From Adineta ricciae (taxonomy: Eukaryota > Rotifera > Eurotatoria > Adinetida > Adinetidae), in NCBI GenBank assembly GCA_905250025.1, contig CAJNOJ010000472.1, forward strand, positions 1-64,000: a DNA stretch of 64,000 nucleotides, given 5' to 3'. Shown one piece after another: positions 35,973 to 47,752 of this stretch. The translations under genes and the position numbers were made by a program. Each line of letters begins with the position of its first letter. Position 1 is the first letter of the stretch. Under the pieces are notes generated by a model. The model worked only from the letters and a program-made list of their open reading frames with translations. It was not told the DNA's origin and made no database searches.

Positions 35973-38900
35973 TTACTCTTCATGAACTGATTGTGGTAGA
36001 TCAACAATAGACGTTGAGAATGATGACTGTCGAAATTCTTCAATAGGCAAAAGAGAATTACGTCGACCTGCGAGATTTTCTTGAAATGGATGCCCTAATG
36101 GATAGATACGACGCGTTTTCACGCGTTCACTTGCTCGATAATTTACATTTAATAATGGTCGTATCTTTGCGTCATCCGGTGTAGTTAGTTGCATGCCTTT
36201 AACCTGAAAACCTCGAATCTCAAATGGCATCGATTGATTCACATCATGTGCGTGATGATGATGTTCATCCATATCTCTTGATAATCGGAGCTCGGTTGCT
36301 CGATTTGTTCGAATAGAAGGATCAAGTAAAGTACCATTGTGTAGACTATTGTGATTTAATGGATGCTAAAAGAAGCGCACATATTGATAACCATTCTTTT
36401 AGTTGAAGTTCATTTACTAATGGCACAAATTCTCTTGACGTGCTTTTCTGGCGAGTAGAAGCGTTTGTCGTTTGTTCCATATCCGTTCTCTATTAATAAA
36501 AAGTAAGTAATTTTGTATGAGAAGAAGAGACAAGTGTTTTTACTTGTGATCTATTCATATCATTATACCATTCTTGATGAACAGGCCGTTGTGATCGAGG
36601 AGACTCGGAGACTAACTAGTAAAGATAAACTTATAATTACTTATAATTTTAATATACAATTCAATGTTACTTACTTGAAGTTCTGCGAAACGATTGATTG
36701 AAACAAGTTGTCGACTTGAGGGTGTTGTTCGATTGGACCGTTCGTGCTAAATAGTAACAACGGCTTTATTAAATAGTTTTCCATTGAAAATATGCTCATT
36801 ACCACTGAGTTGTCATAATTATAATCGATGGCTAATCGACCATTAAATGGTGGTGCTTCGATAGCGAGTTGAGAATGTTCATGTTGGTCTCTCGAATGTT
36901 CAAGTGGTGGTAACTATAACACACAAAAAAACATTGTATTGTAGAAAAAGGACATCGAATATTTTCCAACCTTATGCACACGTTTCCTTCGCAGTTCGTA
37001 ATCCCATCCCTTTCGAATCTAAACTTAGCATATGTATTTTCATATTTCAAGTTCATATTGAACAGACTTACCGAATTGGAATTCGGTACTTTAGGATTGT
37101 AGATGAAATTAACACTACGTGTTTTACTGACTGAATTCCATTTCGGTCGATTCGGCGGTGTCTAAACAAAGAAAACAAAAGCATGAAATCAATCATACGT
37201 AAACAATGCATAACCTACATTCACGCGGCGAAACTGAGATAATGGAACATTGGAAAGATGAAGATCAGAGTGCATTTTTCTAACACACTCGCAAAGTTTT
37301 TTATTATTAATGTGAATGAGAAAAGAGAAACAAAGTTTCTAAACAATTATAATCATAAAGAAACGTCTAGTGTCTCAGTTTTTGACATAATCACTTGTAT
37401 ACGAAAATCGACTATTTGTCAATTTAAGGTTTCCCGACGAAGAAAAAGATTTCGATGAAGAAGATGATTTCTTTTCCTTTTCGTTCTTATCGTCGTGTAA
37501 ACATTGCATGGAAGGAAAAGAGACAATCGATGTTGAAAAATTACAGAGAAAGAGAAAAAAAAAGAAGTTAAAGTCGTCAACAACAATGAAATGTATGTCT
37601 TTATTCACATCACACTTTTATGCATTCAAGAGCTCAGTTTTTACTTGTCAGAATTTTCTCTTCTTCTCTTTCCCTCAATGTTCACACCATATAAATATAC
37701 TCGCACTCTTTTCTCTTCTTTTCAAGTCCTTCATTTTGCTTTATTGTTGTTGATTAAAGCGAAAAGTAACAGGTGTAAAATGAAAGAAGAAGAGAATCAT
37801 TCATTCTACATAGCAACCGTCATTCTTACCTCAGCGGAATATTTGTCATTAAAATTTTCTTTGTTTAATTTCGAATTTTGTGTTAAGAAAATTGTCGAAT
37901 AATCACTCAATGTTATATCCGTCAATGTGTTCGATTCGAAGCCATCATATTGTTCCTAAAGTTATATATCATCATTTGTGAGATGTGGGAGTAAATTTAT
38001 CTCATACAGATGAACATGTTTTCTCTTCTGTTCCTTGTCGACGATCGAGTTCGGATGAAGACGTCAATTTTCTTCGAAGATTTTCATTTGAAAGGAAAGC
38101 GCCACGCACATCAGGTTCAGTGTATCGACGAGCTGTTGGATGAGGAATCTTCGATTGCATTGAAAACATACAGATGAATGAAAAAATGTTCCTTTGATAT
38201 ACCTCACAATCTTGTTGACGTGAATTGATGTCTGAAAGATCATACAGCGTATTTGTCTGCTGACCTGAAGTAGTTTTCGATAGATTCGATACACTATGCC
38301 ATTTCGGGTTAGTATAACAAATCTGAAATATTTTGATATTGATAACAACAAGAAAGTTACTGAATAATGTTTTACTTGGGAATTCGATTGATCGAATGAG
38401 TATGACTGACTTTTGTCATGAAGTGAACTTCTTCGTTGACCGAGTAACATCTGAAAAAATAATTTTGCACAATGATTTTCATTTGAGCGTAGTCATTCTT
38501 ACGGATGGCACTTGTTCGGATACGACTTGTGTGTCTGTACTCTTTTCAATTTTATCAGTTAGATAGTCCGAAGCATCGGATAAGTTGACATTTTGTCTCA
38601 AAAATGCGTACTTATCAGAAAGTAACTTCTAGAAATGAAAGGTTTTGTACATATTAGCAACAAATGACCAGTCAAGCGAACTTTATCGGTAGTGAAAGTA
38701 CTTAGACGATCACTCCAGTTGGGTATTTGATTTACTGGAAGATGAGAAAGATTATTGCAAAATACAACACAAAATTGTTGTTCTGATGATTGATGATTCT
38801 CCATCGATGTCAAATCATTCGTCTATAACATCATGAAATGTTTGATAAGAATGGTTTTATTCACAAACAAGAAAAAACATGACATACATGCAGATGTGAC

Positions 38901-41176
38901 GAATGATTTTTGTAATTTAATTGATTCGTAGTCGAAACCGAAGTTGTCGATCCCTGGTATGTATCTTTATCTTCTGTAGATACAATGTTTGTATCGAATA
39001 GATCAGGCAAATACAAATCTTCGTGCAAGGAATGATCCGATTGAATAACGACTGATGAAATTGCTTTCCAACGAGCATCCTCTTCTTCGTTCATCGACAA
39101 AGTTTGATCTCTAAGTGTATCATGCGACGATTCTTCATTTGGCTTAGAATCTATTTCGATGATTACGGATGGCTCATCTAAGTCGACCATATCAAGTAAA
39201 GAAAAGAGAACATTTTGATCGAGCACAGGAATGGAATTTCTTCTTTCGGGTGTTGTACTTCTTGATGTTGAAATTCGATCTTTAGGACGTTCAAGTTGAT
39301 TGAGTGGAACAGGAAGTACTGAAGTACGCCGTGCTCCAGGCTTCCCTTGCCTAGTATTTGCTTCCGGAGAAAGAATAGATTGTTGACGAGCGACAGTACT
39401 CGGTTGAGGAATTTTGGAATCTTGCCGAAGAGAAGATGACCGTTGTCGAACCAAACGAGATTGTTTACTACCTGAAACAGGCCGTTTTTCAGGTGGATTG
39501 GCTGGCGGTTTAGTTAGTTCTTTATGTTCTAATGCAATTAACGATGAATCAAAATGAAACGATGATTTTGTCGATTTAGGTAACGGTGCCGTTGTGTTCA
39601 CAGTCGACATTTTTCGTGATACACGTCGATTATTAAGTCCATATTCATTCGGCTTGGTTGATTGGCCTTTAGATATATCAGTTGCTGAATTCGATAGCAT
39701 TTGCTGTGTAGAGGAATTGTTCAGATTATCTGTATTGTCCGCACCGTGCTTCTTCTTTTCGGCACCTCTATCGTGTTCGTTTTGGATAGTTTGTTGATTA
39801 CCATGAGGATTCTGTAAAGATGTTGCAAACGGCCGTCCTAGTGCGTTTTCATCGGATACCATTTCGGACGAGACTGGCACTGCGAAATTACTGAGATCAA
39901 GAGAAATAAGATCTTCTTCGCCTTCAACATCACCTTCGTTTCCAAAATCACTAAAAAAATAGCCTTTACCATTCGGACCATTCTTATCCGAGCTTTTATG
40001 TCCTGCTTGTGCACCCGACAATGATTCTGAAGTTCTTGTGGAAAGACGATTGTGTTTCAATGGTTTGGAAAACATAGTTCGCATGATTTCATCCTCATTT
40101 AGCTCGGATGGATCCGGCGGTTCGCCAATGTTTGGTGGTTCAGGTGCAGTTTTAATCAATGCTTCAAAGTTTTGTGTAGTTATTTTATCTGCAGATTCGA
40201 TATCAGATAGAGGAGCAACGAGCAATTCTTCAGCTTTCGTTGTCGTTGGTTTCTTTCGACGAAAGTCGTCGGCAACTTCATTATCGCCCACGTTCTCTTT
40301 ATCACCATACATTACAGCAAAGATCAATGCACGATTCAACGGTAAAGGTGGTTGGGTATGAAGAAATTGTTCGGTTGATAATGCTTCGTATTTGAATTCA
40401 GGAATCTGTTCGATTATAGACTCGAATGTGACATTTTCCGGTGCATCGCCTGTTATTTCACTTTCACCAATCTCAGCTCCGTAATGGTATTGACCGATGT
40501 AGGCCTGCGGCTCAATTAGTTTCGTTGTCGAACGTTTTAACGTTTTTTCCGCTGGACTGGCTGTCTTCGGAATAACTTCATAGACTTTTTTCTTAGATTT
40601 ACGTCGTTTCTCAGATTCTTCTTCTTCAATCGATGAATCGGATCGTTCGTCAATACTTGTTTGACAATTTTTACAAATGTGATGATGACTACGTTTCGGT
40701 TGTACACTTTTCTGACTTGTGGCCGAATAATGCGATGGAATGTAATTCGCGATTGTTGGTCGTACTTCCAATGTCGAAAGTTCTCGTTCGATTTCCATGA
40801 TATTATCTTGAATGTCGGTTAATAATCGTTCGCGCATAGCATTGGCCGTTGCAAGACGTGCATCACTTACGGACGAACGTTGTAAAGGGTTCGGTGGAAT
40901 ATATCCTGAGGAGAGCGAGCTCGTATTTGATCGAAGACGTGCACGTGGTTGTCGATCATCGAAAACTGTCAACGGATCGGATGCGTCAGGAATCGCTGGC
41001 AAGGGTTGAATTTGACGTTGAGAATCAGCTGAACTCAGTGTCGAATGAGAATAGAGTACTTGTTCTGTATGTTGTATCGGATCGTAGTTTTGACGAGATG
41101 GTCGCGAAGGTGGCGTATAAATTGGCGGTACATAAGGATAGTTTCTATAGTCAGTACTTATACTCTTTCGATGCAT
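35973..41176 (-). CDS. Large intrinsically disordered protein, unknown family
   Basis: Exon 1 (~38885-41176) encodes about 765 residues. At least ten further short exons run to the stop at 35973, for a total of roughly 1,200 residues. The protein is rich in Ser, Thr, Pro, Asn, Gln and charged residues and looks disordered, with no recognised domain. Near the N-terminus are NYPYVPPIYTP and a helical block GYIPPNPLQRSSVSDARLAT followed by ANAMRERLLTDIQDNIMEIE. Both blocks recur in the smaller gene at 42012-42677. A CKNC motif in HHHICKNCQTSID is the only cysteine pair that stands out. Short C-terminal blocks such as RPKWNSVSKTRSVNFIYNP and RIYPLGHP recall repeats in microtubule-associated ciliary proteins, but this is weak. 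I cannot assign a function. The ATG at 41176 is clear. Confidence 0.7.
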
Positions 41177-41320
41177 CGTTTCTTCGTTTTTTTTTTATTT
41201 CGAATTGATGTTTAAAGTGAAAAGAAAGAGAAAAAAATGATTGATTCTGTCTTTAACTATGTTTGTATATGTTAAATGTATGTCTTCATTTTTCTCTTTT
41301 TTGTTCTTTTTCGTTCACTG

Positions 41321-41380
41321 AAATACATTTAATAACTAAACAATGACATACTTATCGTCCTTTTACGGCACTTTTCTTTC
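41321..41380 (-). promoter_or_regulatory. Upstream block shared with the paralog, copy A
   Basis: This ~60 bp block, about 145 bp upstream of the ATG at 41176, aligns with 42802-42862, about 125 bp upstream of the paralog ATG, at roughly 75% identity by eye. Both copies contain a potential splice donor on the minus strand (AAGTATGT), so it may be a 5' UTR exon with its promoter. Confidence 0.5.
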
Positions 41381-41389
41381 GATTGTTTT

Positions 41390-41905
41390 TTAGCTAATGC
41401 ATATGTAGGATTTTAACGATATAAAAGACAAAAAGAATCGAACATTACATCGTATGATGCGTTCTAAGGCATCAGGAGGTTGATTTGTTGTGTACGGACA
41501 TTGCACATTCGGTGTGCGAATGGATACGAATAGAAAACATTTCAAAGTTTGAATATTTAGAGGAATTTTTCGTCCGGTGATCGAAAAATAAAGCACTTCG
41601 AAATATTTTTTCAAGTGTATAGAATTCGACGTTAACAAATACTCTTTATATCCTTGAGAAGGGTGTTTCTTGTGACTAGAAGGATCGTTTCGGTCAGGAT
41701 ACAACGAACCGAATGAGTATGACATGTCCTTCGAAGTGGGAGACACTATTGTAAAATATCGTTTTGGTGTAATCATAAGATGAATTTCAAGATTGTTTAT
41801 TCTTAAATACTCAACAAGACAATTGAGAATAGACAATTCATCGTACACGACGACTTGTCGAGTTGAAATAAAAGTGTATTGAGGATTTGTCCTTGAAATC
41901 GACAA
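41390..41905 (-). pseudogene. 172-codon open frame without ATG start
   Basis: This frame stays open for 515 bp in AT-rich DNA, which is long for chance, and its amino-acid use is protein-like (SILNCLVEYLRINNLEIHLM; TGRKIPLNIQTLKCFLF). It has no ATG near its 5' end, and an in-frame TGA lies just upstream. No convincing splice acceptor introduces it. It lies between the two tandem disordered-protein genes. It may be a gene remnant caught in the duplication, or an exon of an unrecognised gene. No family is recognised. Confidence 0.3.
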
Positions 41906-42011
41906 GAGTTTGCAACAAAGAAAATTTCAAACGGCTGACTTTTCTTTCTTTTATTTTTATTTTAAGAGATATCCATTCAGTCATTATAAATAGTAGATAC
42001 ACATTCGAATT

Positions 42012-42677
42012 CTAACTCCAAGTCGAGCCATTTTCCATAGGCTTGGGAAATACAATTGGTTCGGACAGATATTGTGTTGGCTCCAATTCAGCGTCTGGAT
42101 TAGGTGGATCTCTGTCGATCATCGGTGTAAAACCGAATGGTCTTTGACGAGATTTGTTTAATTGTCCTTCCATGGAACTGATTTCTTCGTTGATGTCGCC
42201 CATATCACGAAGAATATCTGTTAATAATTGTTCACGCATGGAACTTGCAGTTGCCAAACGTGTTTCGCTCACTGTCGATCGTCTTACTGGATTTGCTGGT
42301 GCATATCCTTCTGTGACAGCAGTGATATTGTTCTGATAATTGACAGGTGGTGCTACATCATCAAACACCCAGCCGGGATCAGCTAAATCGTTCAATGTTG
42401 TCGTTGGCTGATAGAAGCGTTGAAAACATTCGGAAGTATACGTTGGAATCAGTGATGTGGTTGCATAATAACTCGGGGTTATGCGTGATTGTGGCACTGA
42501 CTGTGGTACTGATAGTTGCTGTTGCATTTGTTGCAATACTGGTGATTGATATTGGAAATTGGTTCTTGCATTTGACATAGAACCGACTGAACTCATAGGA
42601 TTTAATGATGTCATCGGATCCGTCGGTGGGATGTACGGATAGTTTCCATAGTCGCCATGTTGACCTCTTTGATACAT
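42012..42677 (-). CDS. Short paralog of the disordered protein
   Basis: One exon encodes 221 residues from ATG at 42677 (MYQRGQHGDYGNYPYIPP). Two blocks match the N-terminal part of the large gene at 35973-41176: NYPYIPP near the start, and GYAPANPVRRSTVSETRLAT followed by ASSMREQLLTDILRDMGDIN. A VFDD motif precedes the second block in both. The middle is Gln/Ser/Pro-rich and the protein stops soon after the shared block, so the long C-terminal region of the other copy is absent. It is a tandem duplicate, and the upstream block is shared too. The frame is intact, so it may be expressed. Function is unknown. The longer open frame upstream of 42677 is ignored because it is low-complexity and lies inside the conserved non-coding flank. 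Confidence 0.7.
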   Translation of the reverse strand: MYQRGQHGDYGNYPYIPPTDPMTSLNPMSSVGSMSNARTNFQYQSPVLQQMQQQLSVPQSVPQSRITPSYYATTSLIPTYTSECFQRFYQPTTTLNDLADPGWVFDDVAPPVNYQNNITAVTEGYAPANPVRRSTVSETRLATASSMREQLLTDILRDMGDINEEISSMEGQLNKSRQRPFGFTPMIDRDPPNPDAELEPTQYLSEPIVFPKPMENGSTWS

Positions 42678-42801
42678 ATTTTCGACTTTAATCAAAGGAT
42701 GAATGAAAAAGAATGATGGTACAGAAAAGAAAACGAATGATTTTTCTTTGTAACTATGTTTTTTTATTAATACAATGTGTCCGTTCTTTTTCTCCTTATA
42801 A

Positions 42802-42862
42802 AAATGCATTTAACAGTTAAACAATAACATACTTGTCATCCTTTCATAACACTTCTTTTCTT
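42802..42862 (-). promoter_or_regulatory. Upstream block shared with the paralog, copy B
   Basis: Counterpart of 41321-41380. The conserved core AGTTAAACAATAACATACTT differs from copy A (AACTAAACAATGACATACTT) at few positions. It shows that the tandem duplication included non-coding 5' sequence. Confidence 0.5.
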
Positions 42863-43130
42863 TGGGTAATGTTTGATGAAGTCTTGTCAGTGTCGAAAAT
42901 AGAATAAAGAGAAGAAAAAAAAGGAATCGGTCGAACAACGCGTCTTTTAACTTTCGTTTGTTCGAGAAGGTCAATGTTCATATTCGAGGTATTTTTATCA
43001 AAGATAACCAACAACAATGTCAGAGAAATCCAAAATGAAACTATACACGTTGTGTAATCCACTTTTCATCTCACAACAAACAAAAAAAAAGGAAAACGAG
43101 GAAATAATATATAAAATAATTCAATTGACT

Positions 43131-44963
43131 TCAGTTATCACAAAATTGAGTGGAATGTTCCAGTGAATGGATCGATGGATCAGGTGGCGATCGATGTGTC
43201 GATAATAATGGTCGACCACGGCCACCCAAACCGAACAAATGACAATGAAAGTCAGGTTGACTATCAAAATCATCCCGTAAACGATCGAGAAGATCATCTT
43301 CATTAACATAGGTTCGTCCAAGATTGGATGAGACTAAACAAACAAAAGAATGGGTACGCCGATGATCACATGTAGTCTATTTTTTTTACAAGTACTAGAA
43401 GTAGTTTTCGGCGGGTAAGCCGCTACTTTAAGATTTGACTTTGACACAGGCACTGAAGATGCAGTTGACGGGATACAAGTTGTTGAATTAATAGGTCTGC
43501 GTTTGAAAGGGTCCTTTGTAGTTTGAAGGCCAAAAGCCTGAGCAACTTCCGTATCATCATCTTCGAGAAAGAACTGTGCGTCTGGTGGGCGATTTTCACT
43601 GATACGTTTGAATTCATCGAGCGATGATGAACATCGAACTTGATTGTAGAACGGTATCTGATTCATTGACTGATGAACACGTTTCAAGGCTGGCGGAAGA
43701 TAACCACGGCCACGTGGTGGAGGTGCATCGAAATCAAGTTCAGGTAAAGTCGATCGATCTGCTTTCGATATATTCTCCGGTTTTTTAGTCGTAGACGCAT
43801 TTTTTTCAGAGGCCGTGTTGGCTTCTTGTTTGAGACGTTGTTGTTCCAGAAGACATGTTCGCGCATGTTTCTTTCTGGATTTGGTGGTGATAAACTGTTC
43901 TCCACATATACATGGATAAAGATTTATTGCATTTAAATCAATTGAACTTTCGATGGATGATCGAAAATCGTTCCTAAGAAAATGAATTCAATTGTTGAAC
44001 ATATTCAAAACTGAATCAATTAACCGACCATATCGATCCATGATTATTATCATCATCAGATAAATTCTGTAGAATCCTCACTTTTAATCGATCATAGATA
44101 TCAATCATGACGATGACATCGATGGCCGCATAATCCTTCAGTGCTTGTCCGAGCGGTCGTTTTGACCAATTTGCACATTGTTGTCTTTTATCTAGTTGAC
44201 AGTGTAATGTCATTGCGGTCATACGTTGTAAACTATAGATTTGCTGTTCTTTTTCTTGAGGAAATACTTTCCGGTAAAGATCAGATAATTCAATGACGTG
44301 AAGAAGTTTCGGTTGATGAAAACAATGTTCCACATAGGAACATTTTAAATGCGCTAGATCATTGAAAATTGATTGAGAAAGTTTGAATGCATACGGATGA
44401 TTGAATATCAATTGAATTAAATGATGGATCATACGACTAGTTGAACATTCTCGAAAATACATATTTGAGCAAACGAACACTTCTTGAAGATCGAACAGGA
44501 GAACATTTTTCATATTTGGATTTTGACTACGAACAGCAACTTGAAGAAGGGATGGTTTACTTACTAAAACATACCTTGCCCGAATGAAATTCACTCATTT
44601 CTGTAACTTACCACAGGAATTTGATTGGCATTGATATGGTGTTGAGTGCCGTGTGTAGTTCGATCGAAAATTAGGATGGTAGAAACTTGGCATTGTTTCT
44701 AAATGACAGCGACAAGTTTGTAGATCGTTCGAATGTTTGATCGTCTCACCTGTGTCAAAAGCGAATAGTTGAGCATTTTCAATTATCTGTTGGATTTGCT
44801 AAATGAAATGCAAAAATAGAAAGTTTTATGCAAAATCAGTTGCTTCTGTGTATGCATGCTATACTTCAAGTTGAGTTTCATTCGTTCTCGGATCAATCAG
44901 ATGAATCTTCCAATCAGTTGGAATTAAATAATATGATAAAAAACGAATCTCATCTGCATTCAT
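43131..44963 (-). CDS. DEDDy 3'-5' exonuclease, mut-7/EXD3-like
   Basis: The start MNADEIRFLSYYLIPTDWKI lies at 44963. After a short intron the segment IIENAQLFAFDTE carries the exo I Asp-x-Glu, which is completed across a phase-1 junction. After the next intron SKPSLLQVAVRSQ and NVLLFDLQEVF follow, as in the LxLIQLA...LDL region of DnaQ-like exonucleases. SIFNDLAHLKC supplies a likely exo II Asp. NWSKRPLGQALKDYAAIDV holds the exo III Tyr-x3-Asp. The NW..RPL..AL..YAA.D block is typical of mut-7/Nibbler/EXD3 proteins, which trim small RNAs. Downstream is a C2H2-like segment (CICGEQFITTKSRKKHARTC), then a disordered tail with GRGYLPPALKR. The last exon ends at 43131. The mut7-C domain is not seen. 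No gene symbol is given because several EXD paralogs exist. Confidence 0.72.
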
Positions 44964-45129
44964 CGCTCATATTCGAACAAGAAGATATCAATCTAAATTG
45001 AAACGATTCCAATTACTAAGTACCAATAATGAATCGAAATGTTTATTTATTGAATTGAAAGACAAGATCAAAAATATATTGAGAATTGAGAAAAAAGAGA
45101 AGAAAACAGTTCGTTCTAGCATGGCTCGG

Positions 45130-47535
45130 TTATTTGAGGAAAAGTTCAGTGTAATGAGCAATCAATGTTTCGGTAACAACATTAATTGATGAGATATTTG
45201 CTAATGTATTCATTTGAATATCATCAGACCATGCGAGATTCGGTCCAAAAACAATCGAAAGATTCGTTGTAGTCATCAGATTCGTATCTGAGTAGATCGA
45301 AACCTAGAATAAAAATGACATCAAGATCTCTTCGCATCGAAAATCTTACTAAATTGAGAAATTCGATCAAATATTTTAAAACATTATAGTTTTGTTTTGG
45401 TAGTTTTTGAATAACTAAATCTTGAATCACAGCGATTTGATGTTGTCTTTTCAATGCTAGAATGTACACAGAAGATTTTATGTTTAGATCATCAGTAATA
45501 TTATTTCAAATATCATAAGTGTAACAAAAACAAACGTCAAGTGTATACCACGTGATAAGCAAGAGAAGATTCGGCCATATAAGAATATTTGCACACAAGA
45601 GATAAGTACTGTTAATCAAAATACTCACTACCTGAAAGACCAAGAAGTTCAGGATACAACTTATAGGTAAGCAGTGGTTCTGTTAAGTTGCGTAGGAATG
45701 TTTTTAAGACACATGCTGCTAGATGAACATCACCATACTGTTGAAACGCAACCGGTTGTCCTAGAAGCAATCAATTAATGAAGAAAAGAGACGTTTGAGT
45801 AACGTTTACCCTCATTGTAGCGTTCTTGAATTTGTTTAATTAAGGTTACAGGAGCTGCTCGACGGAATATTCCCGGTTCATTGAGTCCTATGAAGAGAAG
45901 AGCGAGGTTTCTTTGGGTTTCTTTGAGATAAAACGTTCATACCATAATTTTTGACAAAATCAACTGTTTGTCGGACAACAAGTGGAATGCTTTCACCTGG
46001 TTCGTGGTCGAGAATGCTATAGGAAAAGGAATAAGCGTGATTATGAAATTTTTCCTTAGCTAAATTACAATTGAAGTGAAACATTAAATTTCGTCGTTGG
46101 TTTCGTCTCTTGCGGTGGAATCGGTATTGGAATGAGTGGATCAACACTACGACAAATCATTTCGTTCGACAAACAGTTTTGTTTATCAGTATTTAAGCTT
46201 ACGACTTGACTTCATTTGGAATTTTGATATTCTCCAAATGCACATATTCCGTTAATTGACCAATTCGTTTAATATAAATCAATTTACTGGAAAATTTTAC
46301 ACTAGAAATCAAAGATTTTACTTTTAGGAAAGAGAATGAATGTGTGACATAATCTACCTAATAATCGAACGAAGAAATGGCCAAAGAAATTTAATCCAAG
46401 TCGTGGGATGAACAACATACAATGCTTTCAGATTCTTTTTGTATCTAAATCACAGTGATGTACCTATCTCATCAATGTAACATCGTGCCAGAATCATACT
46501 TTCGATCTATATTCATATAAGCTCTCAGTAACCAAGTATATGACGGACGATTATGTGAATGTAGGCCATAATGAAAGTAGATAATCACGTAATCCATATC
46601 CGCATATTGATCAAATGTCTTCAGTATGTATCTATCGAAGGGAAACATTTTGATAAGAATATGTTCGATGTAACCAGACAAATTACTTCAGTAAACAATC
46701 ATAGAATTTGTCTACTGTTTGAAATTCACTGTTTCGAATAACATTTTCATGTGGTAAACGGCACGCCGAACAGATAATCGTTTTTCGACCAAATTTATCC
46801 TCACCGCATAATTCAACGATACCATATTCAGCAATTTTCTTGATTAAACTATAATCTGGATCTTCAGTGTCGTGAACGATCTACAAAAGATAAATCATGT
46901 ATACATTCAAATGTAAAATGTCTGCAGCTAACTTCTGTTTGATATCCTAACTCCTTCTCAAAATCATCATCAATAATTCCATCGGATGTTATGTGTCCTT
47001 TCAACGCTCCGTGACTTCTTGATGACTCATCAACGGTAATGGAAGATGGATCTAAATATGAATTTATCGTTTTCGTCTCATCAGATCAAACAACATGGCG
47101 ATTAGTAGCAGAAAAGCGTTATATACTATATACCTTCACCATTGCAAAAATTAAACATCATCAAAGCACTCGAATACGATTTTAGTTTAGTTAATCCAAG
47201 AGCTGAGTCTTACCGTACTCTATTCCATAATCATCAACTTCTTTACATACAGACAGAATGTATCTACTGTCATCGATTTCGATTCGTTACCTCGATCAGC
47301 AATTAGATTGATGTCGTGTTCGTCGTACTCAAGTTGCGGTGCATCTTCAAAACTAATCCGATTGCCTGCCGGGTCATTCCAAAACGTTCGATTGTCTGTA
47401 TGACACGAAGAATTAGTTCGTTACAATAGAACATCAATGTCATCTGATCTCACCTATCTGAGGAGAATCGATTGATTCTTGTACTGGTAATTTGCCACTG
47501 TTTTGATTTGCTGTATCGTTCGTCGCAGATGACAT
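45130..47535 (-). CDS. ARHGAP1: p50RhoGAP: SEC14/BCH and RhoGAP domains
   Basis: The protein starts [20 protein letters not shown] and has an acidic N-terminal region. Then comes a CRAL-TRIO/BCH lipid-binding domain ([57 protein letters not shown]). The catalytic RhoGAP domain follows: [20 protein letters not shown] with the arginine finger in GIFRR, then [20 protein letters not shown], then [16 protein letters not shown]. Order and motifs match ARHGAP1, which stimulates GTP hydrolysis by Cdc42 and Rho and acts at endosomes and the plasma membrane. The final exon ends HYTELFLK at 45130. A dozen or so short introns interrupt it. The gap to the exonuclease start is under 170 bp on the same strand. 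Confidence 0.9.
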
Positions 47536-47752
47536 GATTATCTGAAATGATAATATAGTCATTTAAAACAAGTAGTTATTACATGTATTTTTTGAAAAAA
47601 TATTGAAAAATATTAAAACAGAGAGTTCATGCGCAGGTTCAACGAACTTATTCCGAGCACGAGATATGAAGATTCTGTCTATTCATTTCGTTAGTCGTGC
47701 TAAAATAATGAAGAAAAGATCTTGGCGTGAACATATCTTCTGGAAATCACGA

